A stretch of 64,000 nt of DNA from Asterias rubens. Taxonomy: Eukaryota > Echinodermata > Asteroidea > Forcipulatida > Asteriidae. The notes under the pieces are model-generated. The model was given only the letters and a program-made list of their open reading frames with translations, made no database searches and was not told where the DNA came from. Numbering within the stretch: position 1 is the first letter of the stretch; the number at the start of each line of letters is the position of its first letter. Both the position numbers and the translations under genes were made by a program. The DNA lies in NCBI RefSeq assembly GCF_902459465.1, contig NW_022985712.1, positions 119,359 through 183,358 of the forward strand, in the 5' to 3' direction. Below are positions 11,727 through 24,100 of this stretch, piece by piece.

Positions 11727-12047
11727 ATAAAACTTAAAGTATGTGTTATAAGCAGTAAGCACAGGATGTAAGGGTAAATATTGTTTACCAGAGGAGATAC
11801 AAGATAAGTAACAAATGTTTTCTGGGATAGTTTTAAATATCTCACCAACATAAAATTTGCAATATCCCGGTCTAAGTCTAATATGATAAGTCATAGTATG
11901 GACTACTGTATTTTAAAAGAAACACAATTGTTTTGTTAAATGGTTAACATTGTTTAAACTTGATGATGTTGTTAAAAGTTAAAGTTTGATACTGTGCGTT
12001 TACTTTCCAGTTTAACTAAGGGTTTGTTATTTTAAGAAAGGAGAGAA
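11727..12047 (+). other. Gypsy 3' untranslated stretch with polypurine tract
   Basis: No gene is supported here. The segment ends in aagaaaggagagaa at 12034-12047, immediately before the right LTR, which fits the polypurine tract that primes plus-strand synthesis. Confidence 0.7.
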
Positions 12048-12237
12048 TGTAGTGTTCACGTGATCACACTGTAATACATGTATTGTTATACATTTATGCA
12101 AATGAGTTGGCCTCGTGTAAGAGTACATGGAAAGGGGGTGGAAAACCGAGGAACGGAATAAAGACACATGTTGATGCACATAAGATTGAATTCGTCTATA
12201 GTATTGGTTTAATCCGTATGTCTAGTAAGACTCTACA
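12048..12237 (+). repeat. Right LTR of Gypsy
   Basis: This 190-bp copy matches the left LTR with one visible substitution. It is followed directly by the second atact target duplication at 12238-12242. Confidence 0.92.
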
Positions 12238-12242
12238 ATACT

Positions 12243-12747
12243 GCCCACCTGCCATATGTTTTACAGTGTATGAAGTCTGGGTTCGCAAAAGAGTTCTTGG
12301 ATCTTTCGGCATTGAAGGAAAGTAAGGGATAAGGACATTTTGCAATGAGCTCAGAGCCGACATTGGAATTTGAAATGTCTTTGCCCACTCAGCAATGTCA
12401 CTGATTATCTGTTTTCCTGCTACATCGTCAAGCTCATAGTCACTTTCTCCTGCACTATTATCACTTGATGAATGCAAATCAAAATCAATCACGTTACTTT
12501 CAATGTGGACTTCAGAGTGAGTTGATGGCTCCACTGAATTCGCATCATCAGTGACCTGTGACAAAATTTCTGATTCGTTTCTTGATGCAGTAACTTGAGT
12601 AAGTGTAGAAGAGTCCAAAATATCTGAATCATACTGAGCTTCTGAGTGACAAGAAATAAACTCAGTGTCATCAATTATGTCTTGTATGTGTTCTGCAATT
12701 CTTCCCTTTAGTTTTCGCCTTTTTGTCCAATATGATGCCCTTATCAT
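12243..12747 (-). pseudogene. Transposase-domain protein, N-terminal part, interrupted by Gypsy
   Basis: The ATG at 12747 opens a 168-codon stretch that runs into the Gypsy insertion site and continues in frame at 7351. It begins with a basic segment (WTKRRKLKGR), then an acidic Ser/Thr-rich region without recognisable fold, then a conserved-looking helix-rich block ending in TSYTVKHMAGGQY just before the insertion. The last residues read across the target site into the HYFGIEENI segment of the other half. A small N-terminal basic or zinc module followed by an acidic linker is common in this transposase type. Further upstream exons cannot be excluded. Confidence 0.65.
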
Positions 12748-13850
12748 TGTGAGTTTTTTCCTGTTAACATAAATGTATTCATTTATTTTTGTTTTTTGGT
12801 TGTGTTTGTTTGTTTATTTATCAATTTATTAATTAATTAGGCTAATTAGTTTATTATTATTATTATTATTATTATTGTGGGGGGGGGGAATGTATATCAA
12901 CATTGAGTGTTTTTACACCCTGTACAATACCAAAATTTGCCCAGTTTATATAATTCACTGATGCCCAAGAATTCTCAGGGCTTTACTAAACCAACATGGC
13001 CAATGCCTAGGGTTAAGTGTAACGTTGCTTGGTACGTTTCCTGATGATGCCTTGCCAAGGACTCAATTAACAAAATAACTCAGTATTAATTAGATGTGCT
13101 GTACATTATTTTAAGCACTGTAACTGGGCCGCAACAAGTCTAATGGTAGACAGAAATAAGCAACAATAAAACAATCCGTCACGTTTGAAAAAATGGTAAG
13201 GAAATTCGGCAACTTACTAAATCAGATTTCTGGACACATTTTTGTTTAGGCCTACAGCAAAAAAAAACACTTGCATGTAAACAGTTTAAAACCTAGAAGG
13301 AATTTTATGGATTATGTGACGGCCAATAATAGCCTTCCTTTTTTATGTTACGCTGTTCAGAGTACGTTTTTGAGTACTAAACCAAGTCTTGCCAAGTGGT
13401 AGGCCAATCGTTTTCGGTTTTGGAATAGTTCGAAAAGCCCCAATTTAATTTTATTTAGTGGTTATGAAAATGAACATGGTTTCAAGATTCACTTATTTTA
13501 AATGTTCACAGAACGTACCTTTTCAGACTTTTAACGTGAATGTAGACTCGACCAGGAAAATGCGTAAGCTTGAGGCCTGCGTTGTAATTGTATGTACAAA
13601 AAACGACCATCCCATATGCCACACAGTACACACACAACTACAACTACAACGCGCACTGATATGTGCACGAGTCCAACTAGCTGCTGCACACAGCGTGTGA
13701 GTTTTGGCGCGCTTTAGCTGGCTTGTTGCCAATAATTGTAGCAATTTTGTTTAAGCCCCGGCGGGCGTACGCATTGAGTTGTATTGCAAAAATTAATGGA
13801 GCCACAACGTGGCCCAACAAGCCAATACCAACAATGTGTTTCTATGGGTC
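12748..13850. other. Noncoding stretch with (TTA)n and poly-G
   Basis: A (TTA)9 microsatellite at 12850-12876 runs into a G10 tract at 12879-12888. The rest is AT-rich and I see no supported gene, terminal repeat or RNA. Short open frames around 13458-13986 show no domain. Confidence 0.6.
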
Positions 13851-14920
13851 GCCATTGCTCCGAAAGTGTGTTTCATCACGGGTCAACACTGTGCCAACTG
13901 TTCCTCAACCGTCATCCGATAGTGCACCACTACAGGGCCAACGAATAACTATCACAGGCCCAATTAACTTGGTGGTACCAATTTAATGTGTTTGGTCAAC
14001 ATGGGCCAACATTTAGCCAATAATAATTTATTGTAACGGGCCAACATTGTTCCAATTTATAACCACATCCGATCGTGCACCACTATATAGGGCCACGAAC
14101 AGCTATCACAGGCCCAACGTGGTACCAATATTGAATGTGTGTGCTCAACATACGCCAACATTGAGCCAAAAATAATTTCATGTAGGCCTAATGGGCCAAC
14201 ATTGTGCCAATTTTCCCCATAACCTCATCCGATAGTGCGCCACTATAGGGCCAACGAATAGCTATCACAGGCCCAACGTGGCACCAATACTGGAATGTGT
14301 GTGTGATCAACATGGGCCAACATTGAGCCAATAATAATTTCATGTGTAACGGGCCAATTTCCCCATAACCTCATCCGATAGTGCGCCACTAGGGCCAACG
14401 AATAGCTATCACAGGCCCAACGTGGTGGCACCAATACTGGAATGTGTGTGTGATCAACATGGGCCAACATTGAGCCAATAATAATTTCAAGTTAAACGGG
14501 CCAACATTGTGCCAATTTTCCCCATAACCTCATCCGATAGTGCGCCACTATAGGGCCAACGAATAGCTATCACAGGCCCAACGTGGCACCAATACTCTGG
14601 AATGTGTGTGATCAACATGGGCCAACATTGAGCCAATAATAATTTCATGTAACGGGCCAACATTGTGCCAATTTTCCCCATAACCTCATCCGATATTGCG
14701 CCACTGTAGGGCCAACGAATAACTATCACAGGCCTAACGTGGTACCGATGTGGTGTACGTTGATGATGACGGCCCAATATTGGGCCGATTATAAAACAAC
14801 GCCGACATAGGGCCAACCTTATTGGGACGCTGCGGGCCACCGTAAGCTAATCGACCCAACCATTTGCCAATATATCATATGCTGAGCCAACATTGGCCCA
14901 ACATGTGCTTGCTATCTGGG
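13851..14920. repeat. ~155-bp tandem repeat inside a transposon-like end
   Basis: About six units recur with the landmark aacc(t)catccgatagtgc at 13907, 14061, 14221, 14367, 14526 and 14682, i.e. spacings of 146-160 bp. Each unit is full of gggccaacattg and ccaacgtgg-type half-palindromes. The block ends at 14920 in the complement of CCCAGATAGCAAGCAC, which resembles the terminal sequence of a widespread family of invertebrate DNA transposons with gggccaac-rich ends. That resemblance is from memory. No left terminus was found. The right end cuts into the reverse transcriptase fragment that follows. Confidence 0.65.
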
Positions 14921-15422
14921 AAGTAATTGGAGAAAGTGTGGGGCAGAAGATTTTTTGTGTATTTGAACATGAAAATGGCTGTTTGAAGTTTGTTGATATC
15001 CGTGAGTGTGAGTGTGTTCAAGTTAGCAAACAAGGGCGCGGTATGGTCACGACGATGAGACATAGAAGCGATACGGATAGCCCTTTTTTGGATTAAGAAC
15101 AGAGAATGAAGTTTGCTAGTGCTTGAATGAGCCCAAACAATATTACAATAGTTAAGATAGGGAAGAATAAGAGTGTTGTAGAGAGAAAGTAATGTGTGTG
15201 TGGGAAGAAAGGAACGAAGCTTAGACAAAACGCCTGTGTTGCGAGAAACAATTTTCGACACAGAGGATATGTGATCTTTCCAGGTCAGCTTATCATCAAT
15301 TAAAACTCCTAAAAACTTTGTCGAGTGAACCTGTTCGATTGGAGTATCATTAATACTGATGGTGAAGTTGTCGTTAGCGTTGCGAGTCCTGCTGAAAAAC
15401 ATGTATTTAGTCTTGCTCGAAT
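14921..15422 (-). pseudogene. Non-LTR reverse transcriptase fragment joined to 5S
   Basis: The minus strand encodes the end of a reverse transcriptase and the start of the following region of a jockey/CR1/L2-group retrotransposon. Typical pieces are SSKTKYMFFS, KFLGVLIDDKLTWKDHI, LPYLNYCNIVWA and LFLIQKRAIRIAS. Both ends are broken. At the upstream end the frame runs directly out of a 5S rRNA copy, in the last few bases of its 3' end. Downstream it stops after SNYF at the satellite-bearing element. The catalytic palm (YxDD) is not in this piece. It is a dead fragment, but its junction with 5S is informative. Confidence 0.8.
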
Positions 15423-15534
15423 GGCACCCAGTATTCACAGGAGGTCGCCCATCCAAGTACTGACTGGGCCTGACGCTGCTTAACTTCGGTGATCAGACGA
15501 GAACCGGTGTTTTCAGCGTAGTATGGCTGTAGAC
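15423..15534 (-). rRNA. First 5S copy, 3' end replaced
   Basis: This array-edge copy has a normal 5' end at 15534 but loses the last ~6 nt of helix I (ggtgccat instead of ggtgccgtagac), where the reverse transcriptase fragment begins. It also has a cgccc change in the C-box region. It is probably not processed normally. Confidence 0.85.
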
Positions 15535-15616
15535 ACTAACTACACTTTATGCAGTGGCTTAAGTGTCAAGTCTAGCTTTACAAAAGTTGTTTCTCTGAAG
15601 CAAAAAAAATAGGAAA

Positions 15617-15734
15617 GTCTACGGCACCCAGTATTCCCAGTAGGTCTCCCATCCAAGTACTGACTGGGCCTGACGCTGCTTAACTTCGGTGATCAGACGA
15701 GAACCGGTGTTTTCAGCGTAGTATGGCTGTAGAC
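15617..15734 (-). rRNA. 5S rRNA, representative full unit
   Basis: 118 nt from GTCTAC at 15734 to GTAGAC at 15617 with both promoter boxes and helix I preserved. One change (CCTACTGGG rather than CCTCCTGGG) is present. It is followed by TTTCC and a T-run. Confidence 0.92.
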
Positions 15735-18181
15735 ACTAACTACACTTAATGCAGTGGTTTAAGGTCAATTCTAAAATTACAAAAGTGGTATCTCTGAAGA
15801 AAAAAACAAAAAAGTCTACGGTACCCAATATTCCAAGGAGGTCTCCCATCCAAGTACTGACTGGGCCTGACTCTGCTTAACTTCGGTGATCAGACGAGAA
15901 CCGGTGTTTTCAGCGTAGTATGGCTGTAGACACTAACTAAACTTAAAGCAGTGGTTTAACTGCCAAGTCTAAAAGTACAAAAGTGGTATCTTTGAGGAAA
16001 AAAAAAGGAAAGTCTACAGCACCCAGTATTCCCAGGAGGTCTCCCATCCAAGTACTGACTGGGCCTGATGCTGATTTACTTCGGTGATCAGACCAGAACC
16101 GGTGTTTTCAGCGTAGTATGGCTGTAGACACTAACTACACTTAATGCAGTGGTTTAAGGTCAATTCTAAAATTACAAAAGTGGTATCTCTGAAGAAAAAA
16201 AAGCAAAGTCTACGGCACCCAGTATTCCAAGGAGGTCTCCCATCCAAGTACTGACTGGGCCTGATGCTGCTTAACTTCGGTGATCAGACGAGAACCGGTG
16301 TTTTAGCGTAGTATGGCTGTAGACACTAACTAAACTTAATGCAGTGGTTTAAGTGTCAATTCTAAAATTACAAAAGTGGTATCTCTGAAGAAAAAAAAGA
16401 AAAGTCTACGGCACCCAGTATTCCAAGGAGGTCTCCCATCCAAGTACTGACTGGGCCTGCGCTTAACTTCGGTGATCAGACGAGAACCGGTGTTTTCAGC
16501 GTAGTATGGCTGTAGACACTAACTACACTTTATGCAGTTGCTTAAGTGTCAAGTATAGATTTACAAAAGTTGTTTCTCTAAAGAAAACAAATAGGAAAGT
16601 CTACGGCACCCAGTATTTCCAGGAGGTCTCCCATCCAAGTACTGACTGGGCCTGACACTGATTAACTTCCGTGATCAGACGAGAACCGGTGTTTTCAGCG
16701 TAGTCTGGCTGTAGACACTAACTAAACTTTATGCAGTGGCTTAAGTGTCAAGTCTAGGTTTACAAAAGTTGTTTCTCTGAAGAAAAAAAATAGGAAAGTC
16801 TACGGCACCCAGTATTCCCAGGAGGTCTCCCATCGAAGTACTGACTGGGCCTGACGCTGCTTAACTTCGGTGATCAGACGAGAACCGGTGTCTTCAGCGT
16901 AGTATGGCTGTAGACACTAACTACATTTTATGCAGTGGCTTAAGTGTCAAGTCTAGGTTTACAAAAGTTGTTTCTCTGAAGAAAAAAAAAGAAAAGTCTA
17001 CGGCACCCAGTATTCCAAGGAGGTCTCCCATCCAAGTACTGACTGGGCCTGACGCTGCTTAACTTCGGTGATCAGACGAGAACCGGTGTTTTCAGAGTAG
17101 TATGGCTGTAGACACTAACCACACTTTATGCAGTGGCTTAAGTGTCAAGTCTAGGTTTACAAAAGTTGTTTCTCTGAAGAAAAAAAATATGAAAGTCTAC
17201 GGCACCCAGTATTCCCAGGAGGTCTCCCATCCAAGTACTGACTGGGCCTGCACTGCTTAACTTCGGTGATCAGACGAGAACCAGTGTTTTCAGCGTAGTA
17301 TGGCTGTAGACATTAACTGCACTTTATGCAGTGGCTTAAGTGTCAAGTCTAGATTTACAAAAGTTGTTTCTCTGAAGAAAAAAAATAGGAATGTCTACGG
17401 CACCCAGTATTTCCAGGAGGTCTCCCATCCAAGTAGTGACTGGGCCTGATGCTGCTTAACTTCGGTGATCAGACGAGAACCGGTGTTTTCAGCGTAGTAT
17501 GGCTGTAGACATTAACTACACTTTATGCAGTGGCTTAAGTGTCAAGTCTAGATTTACAAAAGTTGTTTCTCTGAAGAAAAAAAATATGAAAGTCTACGGC
17601 ACCCAGTATTCCCAGGAGGTCTCCCATCCAAGTACTGACTGGGCCTGCACTGCTTAACTTCGGTGATCAGACGAGAACCGGTGTTTTCAGTGTAGTATGG
17701 CTGTAGACACTAACTACACTTTATGCAGTGGCTTAAGTGTCAAGTCTAGGTTTACAAAAGTTGTTTCTCTGAAGAAAAAAAATATGAAAGTCTACAGCAC
17801 CCAGTATTTCCAGGAGGTCTCCCATCCAAGTAGTGACTGGGCCTGATGCTGCTTAACTTCGGTGATCAGACGAGAACCGGTGTTTTCAGCGTAGTATGGC
17901 TGTAGACATTAACTACACTTTATGCAGTGGCTTAAGTGTCAAGTCTAGATTTACAAAAGTTGTTTCTCTGAAGAAAAAAAATAGGAAAGTCTACGGCACC
18001 CAGTATTCCCAGGAGGTCTCCCATTAGACTGGGCCTGCGCTGCTTAACTTCGGTGATCAGACGAGAACCGGTGTTTTCAGCGACGTATGGCTGTAGACAC
18101 TAACTAAACTTGATGCAATGGTTTAAGTGTCAAGTCTAAAATTACAAAAGTGGTATCTCTGAAGAAATAAAAGAAAAGTCT

Positions 18182-21100
18182 ACGGCACACAGTATTCCCA
18201 GGAGGTCTCCCATCCAAGTACTGACTGGGCCTGACGCTGCTTAACTTCGGTGATCAGACGAGAACCGGTGTTTTCAGCGTAGTATGGCTGTAGACACTAA
18301 CTACACTTTATGCAGTGGCTTAAGTGTCAAGTCTAGGTTTACAAAAGTTGTTTCTCTGAAGAAAAAAAATAGGAAAGTCTACGGCACCCAGTATTCCCAG
18401 GAGGTCTCCCATCCAAGTACTGACTGGGCCTGACGCTGCTTATCTTCAGTGATCAGACGAGAACCGGTGTTTTCAGCGTAGTATGGCTGTAGACACTAAC
18501 TAAACTTAACGCAGTGATTTAAGTGTCAAGCCTTAAAGTACAAAAGTGCTATCTTTGAGGGGAAAAAAAAGGAAAGTCTACGGCACCCAGTATTCCCAGG
18601 AGGTCTCCCATCCAAGTAGTGACTGGGCCTGACGCTGCTTAAATTCTGTGATCAGACAAGAACCGGTGTTTTCAGCATAGTATGGCTGTAGGCACTAACT
18701 AAACTTAATGCAGTGGTTTAAGTGTCAAGTCTAAAATTACAAAAGTGGTATCTCTGAAGAAAAAAAAAATCTCTACGGCACCCAATATTCCAAGGAGGTC
18801 TCCCATCCAAGTACTGACTGGGCCTGACGCTGATTAACTTCAGTGATCAGACGAGAACCGGTGTTTTCAGCGTACTATGGCTGTAGGCACTAACTAAACT
18901 TAATGGAGTGGTTTAAGTGTCAAGTCTAAAATTACAAAAGTGGTATCTCTAAAGAAAAAAAAAAAATCTCTACGGCACCCAATATTCCAAGGAGGTCTCC
19001 CATCCAAGTACTGACTGGGCCTGACGTTGCTTAACTTCAGTGATCAGACGAGAACCGGTGTTTTCAGCGTAGTATGGCTGTAGACACTAACTACACTTTA
19101 TGCAGTGGCTTAAGTGTCAAGTATAGGTTTACAAAAGTTGTTTCTCGAAGAAAAAAAATATGAAAGTCTACGGCACCCAGTATTCCCAGGAGGACTCCAA
19201 TCCAAGTACTGACTGGGCCTGACGCTGATTAACTTCCGTGATCAGACGAGAACCGGTGTTTTCAGCGTAGTCTGGCTGTAGACACTAACTAAACTTAAAG
19301 CAGTGGTTTAAGTGTCAAGTCTAAAATTACAAAAGTGGTATCTCTGAAGAAAAAAAAGAAAAGTCTACGGCACCCAGTATTCCAAGGAGGTCTCCCATCC
19401 AAGTACTGACTGGGCCTGACAATGCTTAACTTCAGTGATCAGACGAGAACCGGTGTTTTGAGCGTAGTATGGCTGTAGACACTAACTACACTTTATGCAG
19501 TGGCTTAAGTGTCAAGTCTAGGTTTACAAAAGTTGTTTCTCTGAAGAAAAAAAATAGGAAAGTCTACGGCACCCAGTATTCCCAGGAGGTCTCCCATCCA
19601 AGTAGTGACTGGGCCTGACGCTGCTTAAATTCTGTGATCAGACGAGAACCGGTGTTTTCAGCGTAGTATGGCTGTAGACACTAACTAAACTTAATGCAGT
19701 GGTTTAAGTGTCAAATCTAAAATTACAAAAGTGGTATCTCTGAAGAAAAAAACAAAAAAGTCTACGGCACCCAATATTCCAAGGAGGTCTCCCATCCAAG
19801 TACTGACTGGGCCTGACGCTGCTTAAATTCTGTGATCAGACGAGAACCGGTGTTCTCAGCGTAGTATGGCTGTAGACACTTACTACACTTCATGCAGTGG
19901 CTTAAGTGTCAAGTCTAGGTTTACAAAAGTTGTTTCTCTGAAGAAAAAAAATATGAAAGTCTACGGCACCCAGTATTCCCCGGAGGACTCCAATCCAAGT
20001 ACTGACTGGGCCTGACGCTGATTACTTCCGTGATCAGACGAGAACCGATGTTTTCAGCGTAGTCTGGCTGTAGACACTAACTAAACTTAAAGCAGTGGTT
20101 TAAGTGTCAAGTCTAAAATTACAAAAGTGGTATCTCTGAAGAAAAAAAAGAAAAGTCTACGACACCCAGTATTCCAAGGAGGTCTCCCATCCAAGTACTG
20201 ACTGGGCCTGACACTGCTTAACTTCAGTGATCAGACGAGAACCGGTGTTTTGAGCGTAGTATGGCTGTAGACACTAACTAAACTGAATGCAGTGACTTAA
20301 GTGTCAAATCTAGGTTTACAAAAGTTGAGTCTTTCAGGGGAAAAAAGGAAAGTCTATGGCACCCAGTATTCCCAGGAGGTCTCCCATCCAAGTATTGACT
20401 GGGCCTGACGCTGCTTAAATTCTGTGATCAGACGAGAACCGGTGTTCTCAGCGTAGTATGGCTGTAGACACTTACTACACCTTATGCAGTGGCTTAAGTG
20501 TCAAGTCTAAAATTACAAAAGTGGTATCTCTGAAGAAAAAAAAGAAAAGTTTACGGCACCCAGTATTCCGGTGTTTTCAGCGTAGTATGGCTGTAGACAC
20601 TAACTACCCTTTATGCAGTGGCTTAAGTGTCAAGTCTGAAATTACAAAAGTGGTATCTGAAGAAAAAAAAGAAAAGTCTACGGCACCCAGTATTCCAAGG
20701 AGGTCTCCCATCCAAGTACTGACTGGGCCTGACGCTGCTTAACTTTGGTGATCAGACGAGAACCGGTGTTTTCAGCGTAGTCTGGCTGTAGACACTAACT
20801 AAACTTAAAGCAGTGGTTTAAGTGTCAAGTCTAAAATTACAAAAGTGGTATCTCTGAAGAAAAAAAAGAAAAGTTTACGGCACCCAGTATTCCGGTGTTT
20901 TCAGCGTAGTATGGCTGTAGACACTAACTACCCTTTATGCAGTGGCTTAAGTGTCAAGTCTAAAATTACAAAAGTTGTTTCTCTGAAGAAAAAAAATAGG
21001 AAAGTCTACGGCACCCAGTATTCCCAGGAGGTCTCCCATCCAAGTACTGACTGGGCCTGACGCTGCTTAACTTCGGTGATCAGTCGAGAACCGGTGTTTT

Positions 21101-24100
21101 CAGCGTAGTATGGCTGTAGACACTAACTAAACTTAATGCAGTGGTTTAAGTGTCAAGTTCAAAATTACAAAAGTGGTACCTCTGAAGAAAACAAAGAAAA
21201 GTCTACGGCACCCAGTATTCCAAGGAGGTCTCCCATCCAAGTACTGACTGGGCCTGACGCTGCTTAACTTCGGTGATCAGACGAGAACCGGTGTTTTCAG
21301 CGTAGTATGGCTGTAGACATTAACTACACTTTATGCAGTGGCTTAAGTGTCAAGTCTAGATTTACAAAAGTTGTTTCTCTGAAGAAAAAAAACAGGAAAG
21401 TCTACGGCACCCAGTATTCCCAGGAGGTCTCCCATTAGACTGGGCCTGCGCTGCTTAACTTCGGTGATCAGACGAGAACCGGTGTTTTCAGCGACGTATG
21501 GCTGTAGACACTAACTAAACTTAATGCAGTGGTTTAAGTGTCAAGTCTAAAATTACAAAAGTGGTATCTCTGAAGAAAAAAAAAAAATCTCTGCGGCACC
21601 CAGTATTCCCAGGAGGACTCCAATCCAAGTACTGACTGGGCCTGACGCTGATTAACTTCCGTGATCAGACAAGAACCGGTGTTTTCAGCGTAGTCTGGCT
21701 GTAGACACTAACTAAACTTAAATCAGTGGTTTAAGTGTCAAGTCTAAAATTACAAAAGTGGTATCTCTGAAGAAAAAAAAGAAAAGTCTACGGCACCCAG
21801 TATTCCAAGGAGGTCTCCCATCCAAGTACTGACTAGGCCTGACACTGCTTAACTTCGGTGATCAGACGAGAAACGGTGTTTTGAGCGTAGTATGGCTGTA
21901 GACACTAACTACACTTTATGCAGTGGCTTAAGTTTCAAGTCTAGGTTTACAAAAGTTGTTTCTCTGAAGAAAAAAAATAGGAAAGTCTACGGCACCCAGT
22001 ATTCCCAGGAGGTCTCCCATCCAAGTAGTGACTGGGCCTGACGCTGCTTAAATTCTGTGATCAGACGAGAACCGGTGTTTTCAGCGTACTATGGCTGTAG
22101 GCACTAACTAAACTTAATGCAGTGGTTTAAGTGTCAAGTCTAAAATTACAAAAGTGGTATCTCTGAAGAAAAAAAAAAAAATCTCTACGGCACCCAATAT
22201 TCCAAGGAGGTCTCCCATCCAAGTACTGACTGGGCCTGACGCTGCTTAACTTCGGTGATCAGACGAGAACCGGTGTCTTCAGCGTAGTATGGCTGTAGAC
22301 ACTAACTACACTTTATGCAGTGGCTTAAGTGTCAAGTATAGGTTTACAAAAGTTGTTTCTCTGAAGAAAAAAAATATGAAAGTCTATGGCACCCAGTATT
22401 CCCAGAAGGTCTCCAATCCAAGTACTGACTGGGCCTGACGCTGATTAACTTCCGTGATCAGACGAGAACCGGTGTTTTCAGCGTAGTCTGGCTGTAGACA
22501 CTAACTAAACTTAAAGCAGTGGTTTAAGTGTCAAGTCTAAAATTACAAAAGTGGTATCTCTGAAGAAAAAAAAGAAAAGTCTACGGCACCCAGTATTCCA
22601 AGGAGGTCTCCCATCCAAGTACTGACTGGGCCTGACACTGCTTAACTTCAGTGATCAGACGAGAACCGGTGTTTTCAGCGTAGTATGGCTGTAGACACTA
22701 ACTACCCTTTATGCAGTGGCTTAAGTGTCAAGTCTAAAATTACAAAAGTTGTTTCTCTGAAGAAAAAAAATAGGAAAGTCTACGGCACCCAGTATTCCCA
22801 GGAGGTCTCCCATCCAAGTACTGACTGGGCCTGACGCTGCTTAACTTCGGTGATCAGTCGAGAACCGGTGTTTTCAGCGTAGTATGGCTGTAGACACTAA
22901 CTAAACTTAATGCAGTGGTTTAAGTGTCAAGTCTAAAATTACAAAAGTGGTATCTCTGAAGAAAAAAAAGAAAAGTCTACGGCACCCAGTATTCCAAGGA
23001 GGTCTCCCATCCAAGTACTGACTGGGCCTGACACTGCTTAACTTCGGTGATCAGACGAGAACCGGTGTTTTCAGCGTAGTATGGCTGTAGACATTAACTA
23101 CACTTTATGCAGTGGCTTAAGTGTCAAGTCTAGATTTACAAAAGTTGTTTCTCTGAAGAAAAAAAATAGGAAAGTCTACGGCACCCAGTATTCCCAGGAG
23201 GTCTCCCATTAGACTGGGCCTGCGCTGCTTAACTTCGGTGATCAGACGAGAACCGGTGTTTTCAGCGACGTATGGCTGTAGACACTAACTAAACTTGATG
23301 CAGTGGTTTAAGTGTCAAGTCTAAAATTACAAAAGTGGTATCTCTGAAGAAAAAAAAAAAAGTCTACGGCACCCAGTATTCCAAGGAGGTCTCCCATCCA
23401 AGTACTGACTGGGCCTGACGCTGCTTAACTTCGGTGATCAGACGAGAACGGGTGTTTTCAGCGTAGTATGGCTGTAGACACTAACTAAACTTTATGCAGT
23501 GGTTTAACTGTCAAGCCTTAAAGTACAAAAGTGCTATCTTTGAGGGGAAAAAAAAGGAAAGTCTACGGCACCCAGTATTCCCAGGAGGACTCCAATCCAA
23601 GTACTGACTGGGCCTGACGCTGATTAACTTCCGTGATCAGACGAGAACCGATGTTTTCAGCGTAGTCTGGCTGTAGACACTAACTAAACTTAAAGCAGTG
23701 GTTTAAGTGTCAAGTCTAAAATTACAAAAGTGGTATCTCTGAAGAAAAAAAGAAAAGTCTACGGCACCCAATATTCCAAGGAGGTCTCCCATCCAAGTAC
23801 TGACTGGGCCTGACGCTGCTTAACTTCGGTGATCAGACGAGAACCGGTGTTTTCAGCGTAGTATGGCTGTAGACACTAACTACCCTTTATGCAGTGGCTT
23901 AAGTGTCAAGTCTAGGTTTACAAAATTTGTTTCTCTGAAGAAAAAAAATAGGAAAGTCTACGGCACCCAGTATTCCCAGGAGGTCTCCCATCCAAGTACT
24001 GACTGGGCCTGATGCTGCTTAACTTCGGTGATCAGTCGAGTACCGGTGTTTTCAGCGTAGTATGGTTGTAGACACTAACTAAACTTAATGCAGTGGTTTA

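Larger units (their letters stand above)
7352..12237 (+). mobile_element. Complete young Ty3/Gypsy LTR retrotransposon
   Basis: The 4886-bp element has 190-bp LTRs at 7352-7541 and 12048-12237. Both start TGTAGTG and end CTCTACA. I found one difference between them, a/t in the tacatgta(a/t)tgtta stretch. Flanking atact copies show an undisturbed insertion. A primer-binding site follows the left LTR, a purine-rich tract precedes the right one, and a single uninterrupted 1365-codon Gag-Pol frame lies between. Near-identical LTRs and an intact frame indicate very recent insertion and probable competence. It disrupts the minus-strand transposase gene. Between the Pol stop at 11726 and the right LTR are about 320 bp without a supported gene. 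Confidence 0.95.
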
